A stretch of 35,321 nucleotides of DNA from Nemertoderma westbladi (taxonomy: Eukaryota; Xenacoelomorpha; Nemertodermatida; Nemertodermatidae). The position numbers and the translations under genes are program-made. Shown here piece after piece: positions 10,514-21,139 of the stretch. How positions within the stretch are numbered: position 1 is the stretch's first letter; every line of letters begins with the position of its first letter. A model generated the notes under the pieces. The model was given only the letters and a program-made list of their open reading frames with translations, did not search any database and was not told where the DNA came from. Location: contig JAUCBJ010004036.1 in assembly GCA_032718475.1 (NCBI GenBank), positions 1 through 35,321 of the forward strand, in the 5' to 3' direction.

Positions 10514-12606
10514 TTCAACAATGATGAATGAATCATATTGATTTATTATACACAATGAGGAATGAATCATATTGAATTATTATACACAATGATGAATGAA
10601 TCATATTGATTTATTATACACAATGATGAATGAATCATATTGAATTATTATACACCATGATGAATGAATCATATTGATTTATTATACACAATGATGAATG
10701 AATCATATTGAATTATTATACACCATGATGAATGAATCATTGATTTATTATACACAATGATGAATGAATCATATTGAATTATTATACACAATGATGAATG
10801 AATCACATTGATTTATTATACACAATGATGAATGAATCATATTGATTTATTATACACAATGATGAATGAATCATATTGAATTATTATACACAATAATGAA
10901 TGAATCATATTGAATTATTATACACAATGATGAATGAATCATATTGATTTATTATACACAATGATGAATGAATCATATTGAATTATTATTCACAATGATG
11001 AATGAATCATATTGAATTATTATACACAATGATGGATGAATCATATTGATTTATTAGACACAATGATGAATGAATTATATTGATTTATTATACACAATGA
11101 TGAATGAATCATATTGAATTATTATGCACAATGATGAATGAATCATATTGAATTATTATACACAATGATGAATGAATCATATTGAATTATTATACACAAT
11201 GATGAATGAATCATATTGAATTATTATACACAATGATGAATGAATCATATTGATTTATTATACACAATGATGAATGAATCATATTGAATTATTATACACA
11301 ATGTTTAATGAATCATATTGAATTATTATACACAATGATGAATGAATCATATTGAATTATTATACACAATGATGAATGAATCATATTGATTTATTATACA
11401 CAATGATGAATGAATCTTATTGAATTATTATACACAATGTTTAATGAATCATATTGAATTATTATACACAATGATGAATGAATCATATTGAATTATTATA
11501 CACAATGATGAATGAATCATATTGAATTATTATACAGAATGATGAATGAATCATATTGATTTATTATACACAATGATGAATGAATCATATTGAATTATTA
11601 TACACAATGTTTAATGAATCATATTGAATGATTATACACAATGATGAATGAATCATATTGAATTATTATACACAATGATGAATGAATCATATTGAATTAT
11701 TATACACAATGATGAATGAATCATATTGATTTATTATACACAATGATGAATGAATCATATTGAATTATTATGCACAATGATGAATGAATCATATTGAATT
11801 ATTATACACAATGATGAATGAATCATATTGAATTATTATACACAATGATGAATGAATCATATTGAATTATTATACACAATGATGAATGAATCATATTGAT
11901 TTATTATACACAATGATGAATGAATCATATTGAATTATTATACACAATGTTTAATGAATCATATTGAATTATTATACACAATGATGAATGAATCATATTG
12001 AATTATTATACACAATGATGAATGAATCATATTGATTTATTATACACAATGATGAATGAATCTTATTGAATTATTATACACAATGTTTAATGAATCATAT
12101 TGAATTATTATACACAATGATGAATGAATCATATTGAATTATTATACACAATGATGAATGAATCATATTGAATTATTATACAGAATGATGAATGAATCAT
12201 ATTGATTTATTATACACAATGATGAATGAATCATATTGAATTATTATACACAATGTTTAATGAATCATATTGAATGATTATACACAATGATGAATGAATC
12301 ATATTGAATTATTATACACAATGATGAATGAATCATATTGAATTATTATACACAATGATGAATGAATCATATTGATTTATTATACACAATGATGAATGAA
12401 TCATATTGATTTATTATACACAATGATGAATGAATCATATTGAATTATTATACTCCATGATGAATGAATCATATTGAATTATTATACACAATGATGAATG
12501 AATCATATTGATTTATTATACACAATGATGAATGAATCATATTGATTTATTATACACAATGATGAATGAATCATATTGATTTATTATACACAATGATGAA
12601 TGAATC
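10514..12606. repeat. 34-bp satellite array, about 61 copies
   Basis: Head-to-tail repeat of a 34-bp AT-rich unit whose core reads CAATGATGAATGAATCATAT then TGA(A/T)TTATTATACA. Most copies differ only at one A/T position, and rare variants (ATGTTTAATG, CAGAATG, AATCTTAT, GAATGATT, TGCACA) mark individual units. Those rare variants recur exactly 646 bp (19 units) apart between about 11080 and 12400, showing a higher-order repeat. No coding potential: stop codons fall in all frames. The array could be a local minisatellite or a piece of a larger satellite field, but both edges lie inside this window, which favours a local array. Confidence 0.97.
11080..12400. repeat. Higher-order repeat, 2 x 646 bp within the satellite
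   Basis: Seven marker variants repeat at exactly 646 bp: TGCACA 11125/11771, ATGTTT 11301/11947, 11437/12083 and 11607/12253, TGAATCTTAT 11411/12057, CAGAAT 11535/12181, GAATGATT 11626/12272. Markers outside this span (for example at 10988, 11053 and 12452) do not repeat, which limits the duplication to two copies. Confidence 0.92.
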
Positions 12607-13832
12607 AATCAGTAGTCCTCCTGTCTTTATCCGAATATCTAAATGGAATATATTAGATGATATAAATATTTTAATAATTTTGCGCATCGTAATCTCGAAT
12701 GAGTCAGACAGGTTCAAATAATGCAATAAATTAGAAAATCTGTTCAATCTGCATTGTGATGAAGGGAAATACGGAAATTAAATAGATAACGCGTCTCAGA
12801 AAAGGCGATGCGAAAATAATTGAATTCAATATAAGTTAAGATTGGGATGGAATGCTAGTAAATACTTACCATCAACAGGGAGGAATCAGCGAATGCAGCA
12901 CCTTCAATGAATACTGAATGAATTGCCTTATCTCTGATCTCTTTAAAGATAGGGAAATTCTTCCATTCATTTCACCTAATGATGTGCAGTATATGTAGCG
13001 CTGTTGGAATTTATTAATGAAATATTAGATTTTAAGTGTCTATTATACTAAATAATAATAATATTTATTATTATGTAAATATATTTAATTTGTTATTGAT
13101 ATAAATTCAATAGGTAATTAATATAATTAATTTGTTATTGACATAAATTCAATAGGTAATTACTATGTAGCTGAGCGTTTAAAACTCTACATATTAGTAG
13201 GTCTACAAACAATTTGATGTACAAATTTAGTTCCAAATCTTCGTTATTACAATAATAGTAAGTTAATACATATAACATAATAATGTCCTTGCTTTCTTAT
13301 TCCGTAACACGTTTACAAAACGTTACCTTTATTCCCTTTTAAAACTATATTAGATTCAATTGAGTTTATTTATTTGATTCCCAAGCGAGATTTTTATAAT
13401 TCATCTATAGATTTTTTCATTCCGGTCAGCATGTAATTTGTTTTGTCAGAAATTTCTTAGAAATCACTGTGCAATGGTAAACCACCAAAGTTTTAATTTA
13501 TTCTGCTTGGCATATTGTAATTACCAATGGAATTGAATAATTGAACAGAACAATTGAAAATGTTTTTCTATCACTACTTGGATTGAAAGCACGGCCTTTT
13601 AAATAACAGGCTTAGCAATCCTGTCAGTGGAATGTTACGTCTGCTTAATGGGATCCATACATAGGGGTTGTATATGGTCTCCCAACCAGTATGTGTTATC
13701 ATTATCTTACCAGACCTACATGGGGTCCACCTATATAGGAAAATGCCAGTCGATGGTTAGATAGAAAGAAGTGTGGTAAGCGACTGAGCAGTTATAAAGG
13801 TGATGGTAGAAATAATATATAAGAGTCGCAAT
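12607..13832. other. Unassigned AT-rich DNA with a 42-bp duplication
   Basis: No gene or mobile element recognised. A tandem pair of a 42-bp unit containing AATTTGTTATTGA and AAATTCAATAGGTAATTA starts at 13087 and 13129. The stretch ends at the target duplication of the next LINE. Confidence 0.6.
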
Positions 13833-13844
13833 AATATAAAGTTC

Positions 13845-15609
13845 GTAAAGTTATAGATAGATAGATAGATTTATTTATACATTATGTAAAAACAATAACA
13901 AATACACCAAACAATGTACCGGTATAAAGGTATTGTCCAACATAACATATAGGATTACCCCTAAAGCTTTGCAGCTTATTTCCAAGGGGGTCCTTTATGT
14001 TACTTGGTTACAAATACAATATTACACTACGCTAACCTACTGTAAAACCAATATAAAACGTAATTACACTATGTACATGTACAACTTTACCGAGAGCGTG
14101 ACAATGCCCGACTCAACGATAAAGATGTAATGTACAGAACAATTTATTATAAAACGTAATTACAGTATAAATAGTAAATAATTAATAAACTAATAACTTA
14201 CTGTAGGACTATTGTACCTATTTTTACATTGCACACGGAGATGAGATTTAACTGCAGATTTAAAAGAATGTTGATTATTTAGGTTTTTAATTTCATTAGG
14301 CAGAGCGTTCCAATTTTTTATGCCGTTAAAAAAGAAAGTATCAGATTCAAAGGATTTACAATTCGGGAGGTAGAAGTTTGAAGCACTAGCTCTGGTACTG
14401 TAAGAGTGTCTATCGCGTACTCTGTTGAATTTTTGTTTTAGGTAATTGGGACATTTACCATTATACACTTTATGCACATGGTTAAGGCGTAGCTGCTTAA
14501 CTCTACTATCTAAGTTAAGTAGTCCAGATTCAGAAAAGTCATCTGGAGTTAGGTGGTGCCTAGGTTTGTAGTCTTTAATAAATCGTACTACTTTATTCTG
14601 AGCTACTTGTAATTTACATTTAAGCTGTTTGGTTAAGCCTTCATACCAAGAAGAGCACGCATAGTCCATGTGACACTGTATTAAAGAAGAGCAAAGTAAC
14701 TTGCGGGAGTCGGTGTTCAAACTATTTTTATTTCTGTATAGAAACCTAAGCCTACTGTTAACTTTCGAGAAAATATTTTTCACTGTACTTTCTCCTGATA
14801 AGCAGTTATCCAATGTGGCGCCTAAATATTTAACTTCCTTTTTATTTTCAATCTTATGTCCATTACTAGTGACTTCAAACTTAGTTACCTTCTTTAACTT
14901 TCTTTTGGAACCAAACAAAATACTTTCAGTTTTACCGTAGTGAATGGATAGCTTATTATCAACCAACCACTCATTACAGGATTCTAGAACTGCACTTAAC
15001 TTTTGGGAAATATGGATAGGATCTTTATGAGAGAAAATAAGAGCACTGTCGTCGGCATATAAAATGAGTTTAAAATCGGGATCTATACTACTTATCATAT
15101 CATTTACATAGCATACAAAAAGCAGAGGACCTAATATACTACCTTGCGGTACACCACAGGTAATCTCTTGTACAGTAGACAGTGATTTGCTAATGACTTC
15201 AGTTTGACCTCTGTCTGACAGGTAGGACTTGAACCAGTCTATAGAACCTACACCCATCAGGCCTAACTTACCAAGCAGAATTTTGTGATCTACAGTATCG
15301 AAAGCCTTTTGTAGGTCCAACATTACCATACCAGTATATAAACCCTTTGCGTTATTACATCTAATTGTATCAGTTAAGTTAATAAGGCAGGTGTCTGTAG
15401 AATATGATTTACGAAAACCGGACTGAAGTTCATAGATCAGATTTAGCCTACTAAGATGTGCCTCCAGCTGTAGAAAAACAGAACGTTCTAGAATTTTAGA
15501 TACAATACTTAAGATACTAACAGGTCTGTAATTACAGGGTTCTACTTTACTATTCTTTTTATACAGAGGAACAACCTTAGCTAATTTCAGTTCGTCTAAA
15601 TATAGTCTA
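13845..15609 (-). mobile_element. 5'-truncated CR1/Daphne-like LINE with 12-bp TSD
   Basis: Minus-strand retroelement copy: RT C-terminal coding region (14190-15609), about 330 bp of 3' UTR, and a tetranucleotide (ATCT)n tail at about 13856-13876. AATATAAAGTTC occurs at 13833-13844 and 15610-15621, consistent with a 12-bp target-site duplication at both ends. The 5' truncation is usual for LINE copies. Two other copies of this family are in the window (17875-19290 and 20113-20607), and their 3' UTRs align closely. Confidence 0.88.
14190..15609 (-). CDS. Reverse transcriptase, 5'-truncated LINE ORF2 (open, no internal stop)
   Basis: About 473 codons, open from the truncation point near 15609 to the stop at 14190. 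The frame starts inside the RT: KVVPLYKKNSKVEPCNYRPV, ILSIVSKILERSVF, QSGFRKSYSTDTCL, then MVMLDLQKAFDTVDH, GVPQGSILGPLLF and the catalytic YADD box (LILYADDSALIF). These are RT motifs of Jockey-superfamily LINEs such as CR1, L2 and Daphne. After the thumb comes a C-terminal region with FLYRNKN and FFFNGIKNWNALPNEIKNLN, typical of this superfamily. The endonuclease and ORF1 parts are lost by truncation. The unbroken frame indicates a recent insertion compared with its neighbours. The first internal methionine is at 15329, but the true protein begins upstream of the preserved part, so no start codon is expected here. Confidence 0.9.
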
Positions 15610-15654
15610 AATATAAAGTTCTAAATATAATATAATGTAGTGGTCGAAGCATCA

Positions 15655-16555
15655 CGGGATCAGAGTCTACTACCGAGATATCAATTGTAAGGAACTATAT
15701 GCACTATTTGTAAGTTTCTAGTTGCCATCTGTATATGCCAAGCCAAGATTAACCTTAAATGGATTCAGGTCAAAGAAATTGGGAATCTTTAATTTACAGA
15801 CATCTCGCCCTCTAGCGGCACTCTGGAGAACTGCAGACTGAATAGCCTCCCTTGAAATATACAGTTGATGGTCTAGTACATATCAACCTTTCTTCTAGAA
15901 TTGATTAAAAGCAAAGAAATGGGGGGACATTTAATGTGTAAACATGCAGCCCCCTAGCGGCTGATAGACGAACTGTTCTAGTTCTTGTATGCCTAACGGT
16001 GTTATGTGCACTGATTACTGTCGTAATTGTGATTTGGGATACTATTAAATTTCATTTATTTAAGAATGTTATAGGACATAAGTGATGTCAAATGTTATAT
16101 TTAATTGATGCGAAAAACATTTTGTCAACAATTCTGACGAAGTTGCCATGGCATCTAGAAACTTAAACATATTGCATGTGTTTCCATATACTCGATTTTG
16201 TATCAGTACGGCAGCTCAGTTGGTTGAGCACCAGGCCTGCAATCTAATTTGTGGTTGTAGGTTCAGCCCCGCCATGGTCCCCTCAACTCAGCTTTTCATC
16301 CACTGGGGTCGATAAAATGAGTACCAGTAAATTACTGGGAGCAAATCTTGGGATAGGAGTAGTGCCCATACCCCTACCCTCGGGTAGCAGCTATCAAAAG
16401 ATGAGCCTTCGGGTCCCCTCCAGCCTCAGCCGACTGTTTGCTTGCTTGCTTGCTTTCTAGTTAAAGTTACCCATTGCCATGGCAACTAGAAACTGAAAAA
16501 TAGTGCATATTGATTCTTATACCTGATATCTTGGTGGTAGACTCTGATCCCAAGA
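15655..16555. mobile_element. DNA element with about 80-bp terminal inverted repeats
   Basis: Left end 15657-15725 and the reverse complement of 16480-16555 share GGGATCAGAGTCTAC, ACCRAGATATCA, TATGCACTATTT and AGTTTCTAGTTGCCAT in the same order. No transposase is visible, so this is probably a non-autonomous (MITE-like) element. A tRNA-derived SINE lies inside it at 16206-16456, and the element's GTTGCCATGGC-type sequence is found on both sides of the SINE (about 16142 and 16475). A clear target duplication could not be identified. Confidence 0.65.
16206..16456 (+). mobile_element. tRNA-derived SINE
   Basis: Head with RNA polymerase III promoter words: A box CAGCTCAGTTGG (16212-16223) and B box GGTTCAGCCCC (16260-16270), at tRNA-like spacing. 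The body contains TGGGGTCGATAAAATGAGTA and CCAGTAAATTACTGGG, and the copy ends in a (TTGC)n tail at 16435-16456. The GGGTCGATAAAAT-AGTACCAGT block reminds me of central domains of SINEs reported from molluscs, but I cannot verify that here. The 69-codon frame across it is not a gene. Confidence 0.75.
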
Positions 16556-16559
16556 CGAT

Positions 16560-17650
16560 ACGACTGCATATGCATTACGCCCGTAAAAGCCCGTTGCTAA
16601 GAGCATTGTCAATATTGCTAACATTGGAGGCTTGATTGCTATGTATTTTCAAAAAACTAAATATGCAAATAAATTATTCATATCCAAAATGGTAATCTTC
16701 CATAAATTTTATCTCGTTATATCTCGTTATTACTAAAAGTACTGTAGCTATGGCAATTTCCTCTGTTGCTATGTTTACAACCCTCTAAAAAATCTGCGCA
16801 ACCATTTGGTGAAGTCTACCCAAATTTTTATAATGTCCCATATCTGTTCTAAATATCTATGCGGGGTAGGTCAGTCATATAAAAAAAATCCTATGGGATC
16901 ATAGGCTGGAGCCTGTATTAGTATAAGTATGTAAGTATTTGGTGGTAACGGTAGGCATAATAATTACACTTCACAATTCTAACAGTAAAGTTTTAGTAAA
17001 AACGTATATACTGTTGTGCTACAAGAGGCATGCCAGCCAATCCGTAGAATTAACATTTGTTTGGAGGTTTTCCTGGTTTATTCATCAATCAATGCTTACC
17101 GGCCCAGCAGTATGTACATACATACAAACACACCCCGGCCTACTTTCTATTTGAAAGGAAATTAAACTTGCAAGTTTCTGTCAATGAGCTATTGACTTTC
17201 TTAAATTAATTGAAGTGTATCCGACTTGATGTGTATGCCTTCATGACCGTCATAGGAAAATCGTACTGATGTTGCTTCCTCACTTTGTAAAATTACTGAA
17301 TTGGCTACATAATCAATTCCCTTGTTATAAATTACATTGTGCCGGCAGCTACTTGTGTCATGACGTGCACGATCTGTCAATTACCGCTGAGATACAATCC
17401 ACATGGTCCCCTTAGCCATCAATATTCTATTCCAGGTGTGAGTATGAAGATGATAAAGGAGCCTGGCTGAAGAGTATGACACCATGATGGCGTTGGTGAA
17501 GATGGATCAATTAAATAACTAACATTTATTTCCTCAGCCCTGAGCTCATGGACGGAGTGTGTGTGCACTAGATAATAATGGTGGCGGGGTTGTATATATT
17601 AGTAATGTCTCGGGGGAAAAGTGGCCTGAAGGGGGTGTTCATAGATGGAT
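16560..17650. other. Unassigned DNA
   Basis: No recognisable gene. Short frames at 16939-17154 and 17578-17790 look random, and the second overlaps a dispersed repeat fragment. No clear inverted or tandem repeats. Confidence 0.5.
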
Positions 17651-17689
17651 GGACTGTGTTGTTTTCGCAGAACGCACATCCTTGGATGG

Positions 17690-17750
17690 CAAATAATAAC
17701 ATGCATTATTTGAACGCCCACATCTCAGGTATATCTCAACGAAATTTACC
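17690..17750 (+). repeat. Fragment of a dispersed repeat family
   Basis: The words ATGCATTATTTGAACGCC, CACATCTCAGGTATATCTCA and ACGAAA match the head of the longer repeat at 26341-26665 (ATGCAACATTTGAACGCTCA, TATCTCAGCTATTTTTCAAC). Only the head is preserved. Confidence 0.55.
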
Positions 17751-18002
17751 TGCCTGGTGTAATGATACTGCTGCTGCTAATACAGAGTAATTACTGTTTA
17801 ACAGGATTTTTAGATGGATTTAAATATATACATTACCAGTAGTTTTGCCCTGCGGGGGATTGAGATTGCATTTTACAGTATTTAAAAACAGTAACAATAC
17901 ACCAGACAATGTATTGTAATTAGATAATTCTATTGTACATAGTGAAACTGAATGTTCCAGATTAGGGCGTATTTATTAAAAAGGATATTATTCCCTCACG
18001 CA

Positions 18003-18345
18003 GATACAAAACCATGCAACTCACGGTCGCCCATATCTCCGCTATTTTTCAACAAATTTTTTTGAGTGAATTGCGTATTTTAAATCCTTACGAAGCCAGC
18101 TTTGTAACAGTACCAACAAATCACACTATAACATAGAAGAATAACTGTGGTGTAACTGGTGGAATATCAAAGGAGACAAGACACCTTTTTCAAACACTTA
18201 TTGCTAAATAATGAAAGCAAAAATAAAAATTATGGCTCACCCACCAAGTGAGGAGGTGGGAGGTTAAACCATTTCTATTTCAAATTCATACAATCTTATT
18301 AAGATTTGTAATGTATTTTTATTTTTTGGGGGGGGGGTCCAGTTA
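18003..18345 (+). repeat. Dispersed repeat, about 340 bp, ending in a G tract
   Basis: Aligns in order with 26341-26665: ACCATGCAAC, ATATCTCCGCTATTTTTCAA, GTACCAACAAA, AGAAGAATAACTGTGGTGTA, GGCTCACCCA and ATTAAGATTTGT. Both copies end in a G10 run. No protein or tRNA-like head is visible, so its class is unknown. Confidence 0.75.
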
Positions 18346-18568
18346 CCTGGATAAAATATTAAATGACATGTTGTAGGTTTTGGCCAACACATTATCATCT
18401 GAAAAATCATCTGCAGTTAGTATAAATTGTGTATAAACCTTAACACTTTATAAGCAGTTATGCAAAAAGAACCCTAAATATTTCACTTCATTGATATTTA
18501 ATATCATATGGCATCATATTAGTTACTTCAATCTTGGGTGCTTTTCTAATTTTTGCATGGAAACTAAA

Positions 18569-18770
18569 GCCCATGATACACCACAGGTGCGGTGAGCGGC
18601 AGCGGCGAGCGGCCGCAGCAAGCGGCCATTTTATAAAAATAGAACACATTATTTTCTATGGGTGATGATACACCACAAATGGCTGCTGCCGCTCGCCGCT
18701 CCTATAGTGTATCATACTAAAAGTCGCCGCTCAAATCGGCCGCTCGCCGCTCCTGTGGTGTATCATGGCC
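18569..18770. mobile_element. GC-rich foldback (inverted-repeat) element
   Basis: Left end CCATGATACACCACAGG is matched by the reverse complement of the right end CCTGTGGTGTATCATGG. Subterminal GCGGCGAGCGGC blocks are also inverted. A second inner pair (GATACACCACA at 18666 and AGTGTATCAT near 18708) makes two nested or side-by-side hairpins. It interrupts the old LINE copy, whose sequence resumes at about 18780. No coding capacity; MITE-like. No certain target duplication. Confidence 0.75.
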
Positions 18771-18849
18771 TTAACACACAATACTTAATTCAGACTACAC
18801 TGAAGAGATTCGATAGGTTATTATCAACCTGACACTAATTTCATGATTC

Positions 18850-19008
18850 TACCATAGTAAGCCTCGAAGCAGGACCTTATCGACCAAGGAACCTTATCGC
18901 CCCTATAAATTGCATTTTGTTTGAAATTGAAGGGCGATAAGTTCCCCGGGGTCGATAATGAACATGATGGTGGTAATGTGCAAGTGGCGATAAGGCCCTA
19001 CACTACAA
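18850..19008. mobile_element. Small inverted-repeat insertion with CCTTATCG motifs
   Basis: CCTTATCGACC and CCTTATCGCCCC on the left are answered by GGGCGATAAG, GGTCGATAA and GGCGATAAGG on the right, i.e. inverted copies. It splits the old LINE copy between segments matching 14990 and 15010 of the younger copy. Class uncertain. Confidence 0.55.
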
Positions 19009-19462
19009 TCGTGTAAACCCGTTATGGGAACAAATAAGTGCACATCATCAGAATATAAATGATTTTAAAATCAGGATCTATACTATTTATGATGTCATTT
19101 ACATACCTTACAAAAAACAGGCAACCTAATATACTACCACTGAAGATTGTTTGTAGACTCAACTGTGTTTTGCCAATAACTACATACAGCAATAGAGCTT
19201 TTGGCTATCAATTATCATTAGTTCGTATGATACAAGTACTTTGTATTTATGTCTATGGTTGTGTCTCAACACAACTAATGGACTGATATGTTGCGGTGGC
19301 TATAATCTTTTAATGATTCCCCGCTGTCCTTATCAGCTACTGTAAACGTAAATTGCACATTAAAACAAAAATTGCCTTAAGTTAATGCTCCAGCAGAAGT
19401 TCAAGGACAGGAAACACATCACAAAACTCACTGGCCCATCTATGGTGGCCCAATATAGCCCT

Positions 19463-19505
19463 CAAATAATCTTGGGATAAATTGTGTAATTGTTTTTTAT
19501 TTCAC
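19463..19505 (-). repeat. Short dispersed repeat (inverted partner at 29342-29383)
   Basis: The reverse complement matches 29342-29383 almost exactly across ACAATTTATCCCAAGATTAT and its flanks. Probably the end of an interspersed element that I cannot name. Confidence 0.7.
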
Positions 19506-19518
19506 AAATACACAGCCC

Positions 19519-19535
19519 GGGGGGGGGGGGGGGGG
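19519..19535. repeat. Poly-G tract (17 G)
   Basis: Seventeen G in a row, followed by AGGGGGGG and a poly-A run. It lies just after the short dispersed repeat at 19463-19505. Confidence 0.9.
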
Positions 19536-19659
19536 AGGGGGGGATTTAAAAAAAAAAAATTCTAACACGAGCCCTCATGTTACTAACACGAATCGGGTTA
19601 GCGAATACATGGAACAAATAATTTGTAGGCAAGGCTATTTGCGGGAATTTCAAAAGTAA

Positions 19660-19772
19660 AGTAGCACTTTACAGTGTGATGATCCGATTTATATCGAACG
19701 TCACTCACTATGAAAGAACGTAGTGAGTGGGTGAAAATAAAGCCACGGGGATGAGAACACTGTAAAGTACTT
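19660..19772. repeat. Nested hairpin (outer and inner inverted repeats)
   Basis: Outer arms AGTAGCACTTTACAGTGT (19660-19677) and ACACTGTAAAGTACT (19757-19771) enclose an inner perfect pair CACTCACTA (19702-19710) and TAGTGAGTG (19721-19729). May be a very small MITE. No gene. Confidence 0.65.
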
Positions 19773-19889
19773 TGAAAATGTATGTATGTAGTTTTATTCC
19801 AAAACTGTAACATTACGAAATGATTGTATATATATTATAAGTGATAGAAACTGCATAAATTATATTATTTACTGTATAAATAAATGCAA

Positions 19890-20112
19890 AAATGACACCC
19901 CAAGCTTGACACTAGAACAAAATCGCCTCTGCTTTGCAGGACATTGCTTTCGCCGTGAGGACCAGCCAGTGCATAATCTTGTACTTTGGCAGCCTCATGG
20001 AGTGAATAAGCATGGTGGACAGCCCATGCCTTTCTTGATCTGAAGATGTGGATTATCTAGCAAATGTCATGGGTGATAGGGAGTTGAGGCGGCGCAATTT
20101 TGTCGTCAAGCC
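19890..20112 (+). pseudogene. 3' end of an RTE-like LINE (C-terminal coding tail)
   Basis: From 19924 the frame reads RLCFAGHCFRREDQ then NLVLWQPHGVNKHGGQP, the closing region of RTE-type LINE proteins, with a stop near 20040. After a small frame change it resumes as MGDRELRRRNFVVKP at about 20068-20112. The copy is cut there by the rearranged CR1-like LINE. The same tail, GDRELWRCNFVDKP-like, is found as a 112-bp insertion inside the Penelope-like element at 25030-25141, which extends this family's known 3' end by about 60 bp. Confidence 0.75.
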
Positions 20113-20607
20113 GTTTAAAATCGGGATCTATATTACTTATTTTTACATTTACATAGCATACAAAAAGCAGAGGACCTAATATACTACCTTGCGGTGCACC
20201 ACAGGTAATCTCTTGTACAGTAGACTGCGATTTGCTAATGACTACAGTTTGACCTCTGTCTGACAGGTAGGACTTGAACCAGTCTAGTTTATTAATTATT
20301 TGCTATTTATACTGTAATTACGTTTTATAATAAATTGTTCTGTACATTACATCTTTATCGTTGAGTCGGACATTGTCACGCTCTCGATAAAATTGTACAT
20401 GTACATAGGGTAATTACTTTTTATATTGGTTTTAGGTTAGCGTAGTGTAATATTGTATTTGTAACCAAGTAACATAAAGGACCCCCTTGGAAATAAGCTG
20501 CAAAGCTTTAGGGGTAATCCTATATGTTATGTTGGACAATACCTTTATACCGGTACATTGTTTGGTGTATTTGTTATTGTTTTTACATAATGTATAAATA
20601 AATATAT
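20113..20607 (+). pseudogene. CR1/Daphne-like LINE copy with inverted 5' part
   Basis: 20113-20287 matches 15067-15243 in the same strand sense, i.e. coding sequence on the minus strand. 20288-20607 matches the 3' UTR at 13870-14182 in the opposite sense, i.e. plus strand, ending in AAATAAATATATA. The junction is abrupt with a 2-3 base overlap (TAG). About 880 bp between the two parts is missing. This arrangement, an intact 3' end with an inverted internal segment as its 5' end, is what twin priming of a LINE produces. Confidence 0.85.
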
Positions 20608-21139
20608 AACTCAGCCTTTCTATTTACAATCTTTACATTCAACTAAATATATTGTGTTTTCAGAGTGACAGAATGAAGCTTCATCCTTAATGAAGTATTT
20701 TTTTAGGTTTAGCTTGGATTTAGATTGAATGGAAGTTCTTAATTAAAAATATTGATTATTATTAGTTCTTAAGATTAAGGGGAGTTACTGGCAGTGTATT
20801 CTGTTAACAATGAAGCCGTTTGGACTAAACTCTATAAATGAAGCAGTTGTTAACAACTTTTGGTTAAATGTATTGAATCCGGACTCTTAGAATGCAATCA
20901 AGAGAATTTATTTAATTAAAATCTTAATACTAAATGCAATATTTATTGTCTAGTAAATTGTATTCATTTCACTTTTAAAATGACTTCTTCCCGTCCATTA
21001 GAGTCAATGGCAGTAAAAGCCCCTTAGCCAAGCTATGAAACTCTAATGGGCGACAGGAAATTTCCTGTGGCCCATGAGAGTCACACTGTAGGCTGATAGG
21101 TACAGTATCATATATCATATCATATACTGTAGTGGTATG
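20608..21139. other. Unassigned AT-rich DNA
   Basis: Nothing recognisable; short frames only. A repeated ATATCAT word lies at 21111-21125. Confidence 0.5.

Larger units (their letters stand above)
17875..19290 (-). pseudogene. Old CR1/Daphne-like LINE copy with nested insertions
   Basis: Same family and orientation as the copy at 13845-15609 but much more diverged. 17880-17920 matches the 3' UTR end (AACAATACACCAGACAATGT), about 17950-17995 matches the C-terminal coding end, 18380-18560 matches the middle (GAAAAATCATCTGCAGTTAG, CCTAAATATTTCACTTC), 18780-18845 continues it, and 19020-19290 matches the RT region (TTTTAAAATCAGGATCTATA, CCTAATATACTACC). The gaps are filled by three younger units, at 18003-18345, 18569-18770 and about 18850-19008. 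Many stops; no protein possible. Confidence 0.8.

Noticed and set aside
10514-12606. CRISPR-like array
   Set aside because: The 34-bp units are directly adjacent with no unique spacers, so this is a satellite, and the context is animal.
14701-14940. 79-codon plus-strand frame
   Set aside because: It is antisense to the LINE reverse transcriptase and has no independent support.
16251-16460. 69-codon open frame
   Set aside because: It lies wholly inside the SINE, so it is not a protein gene.
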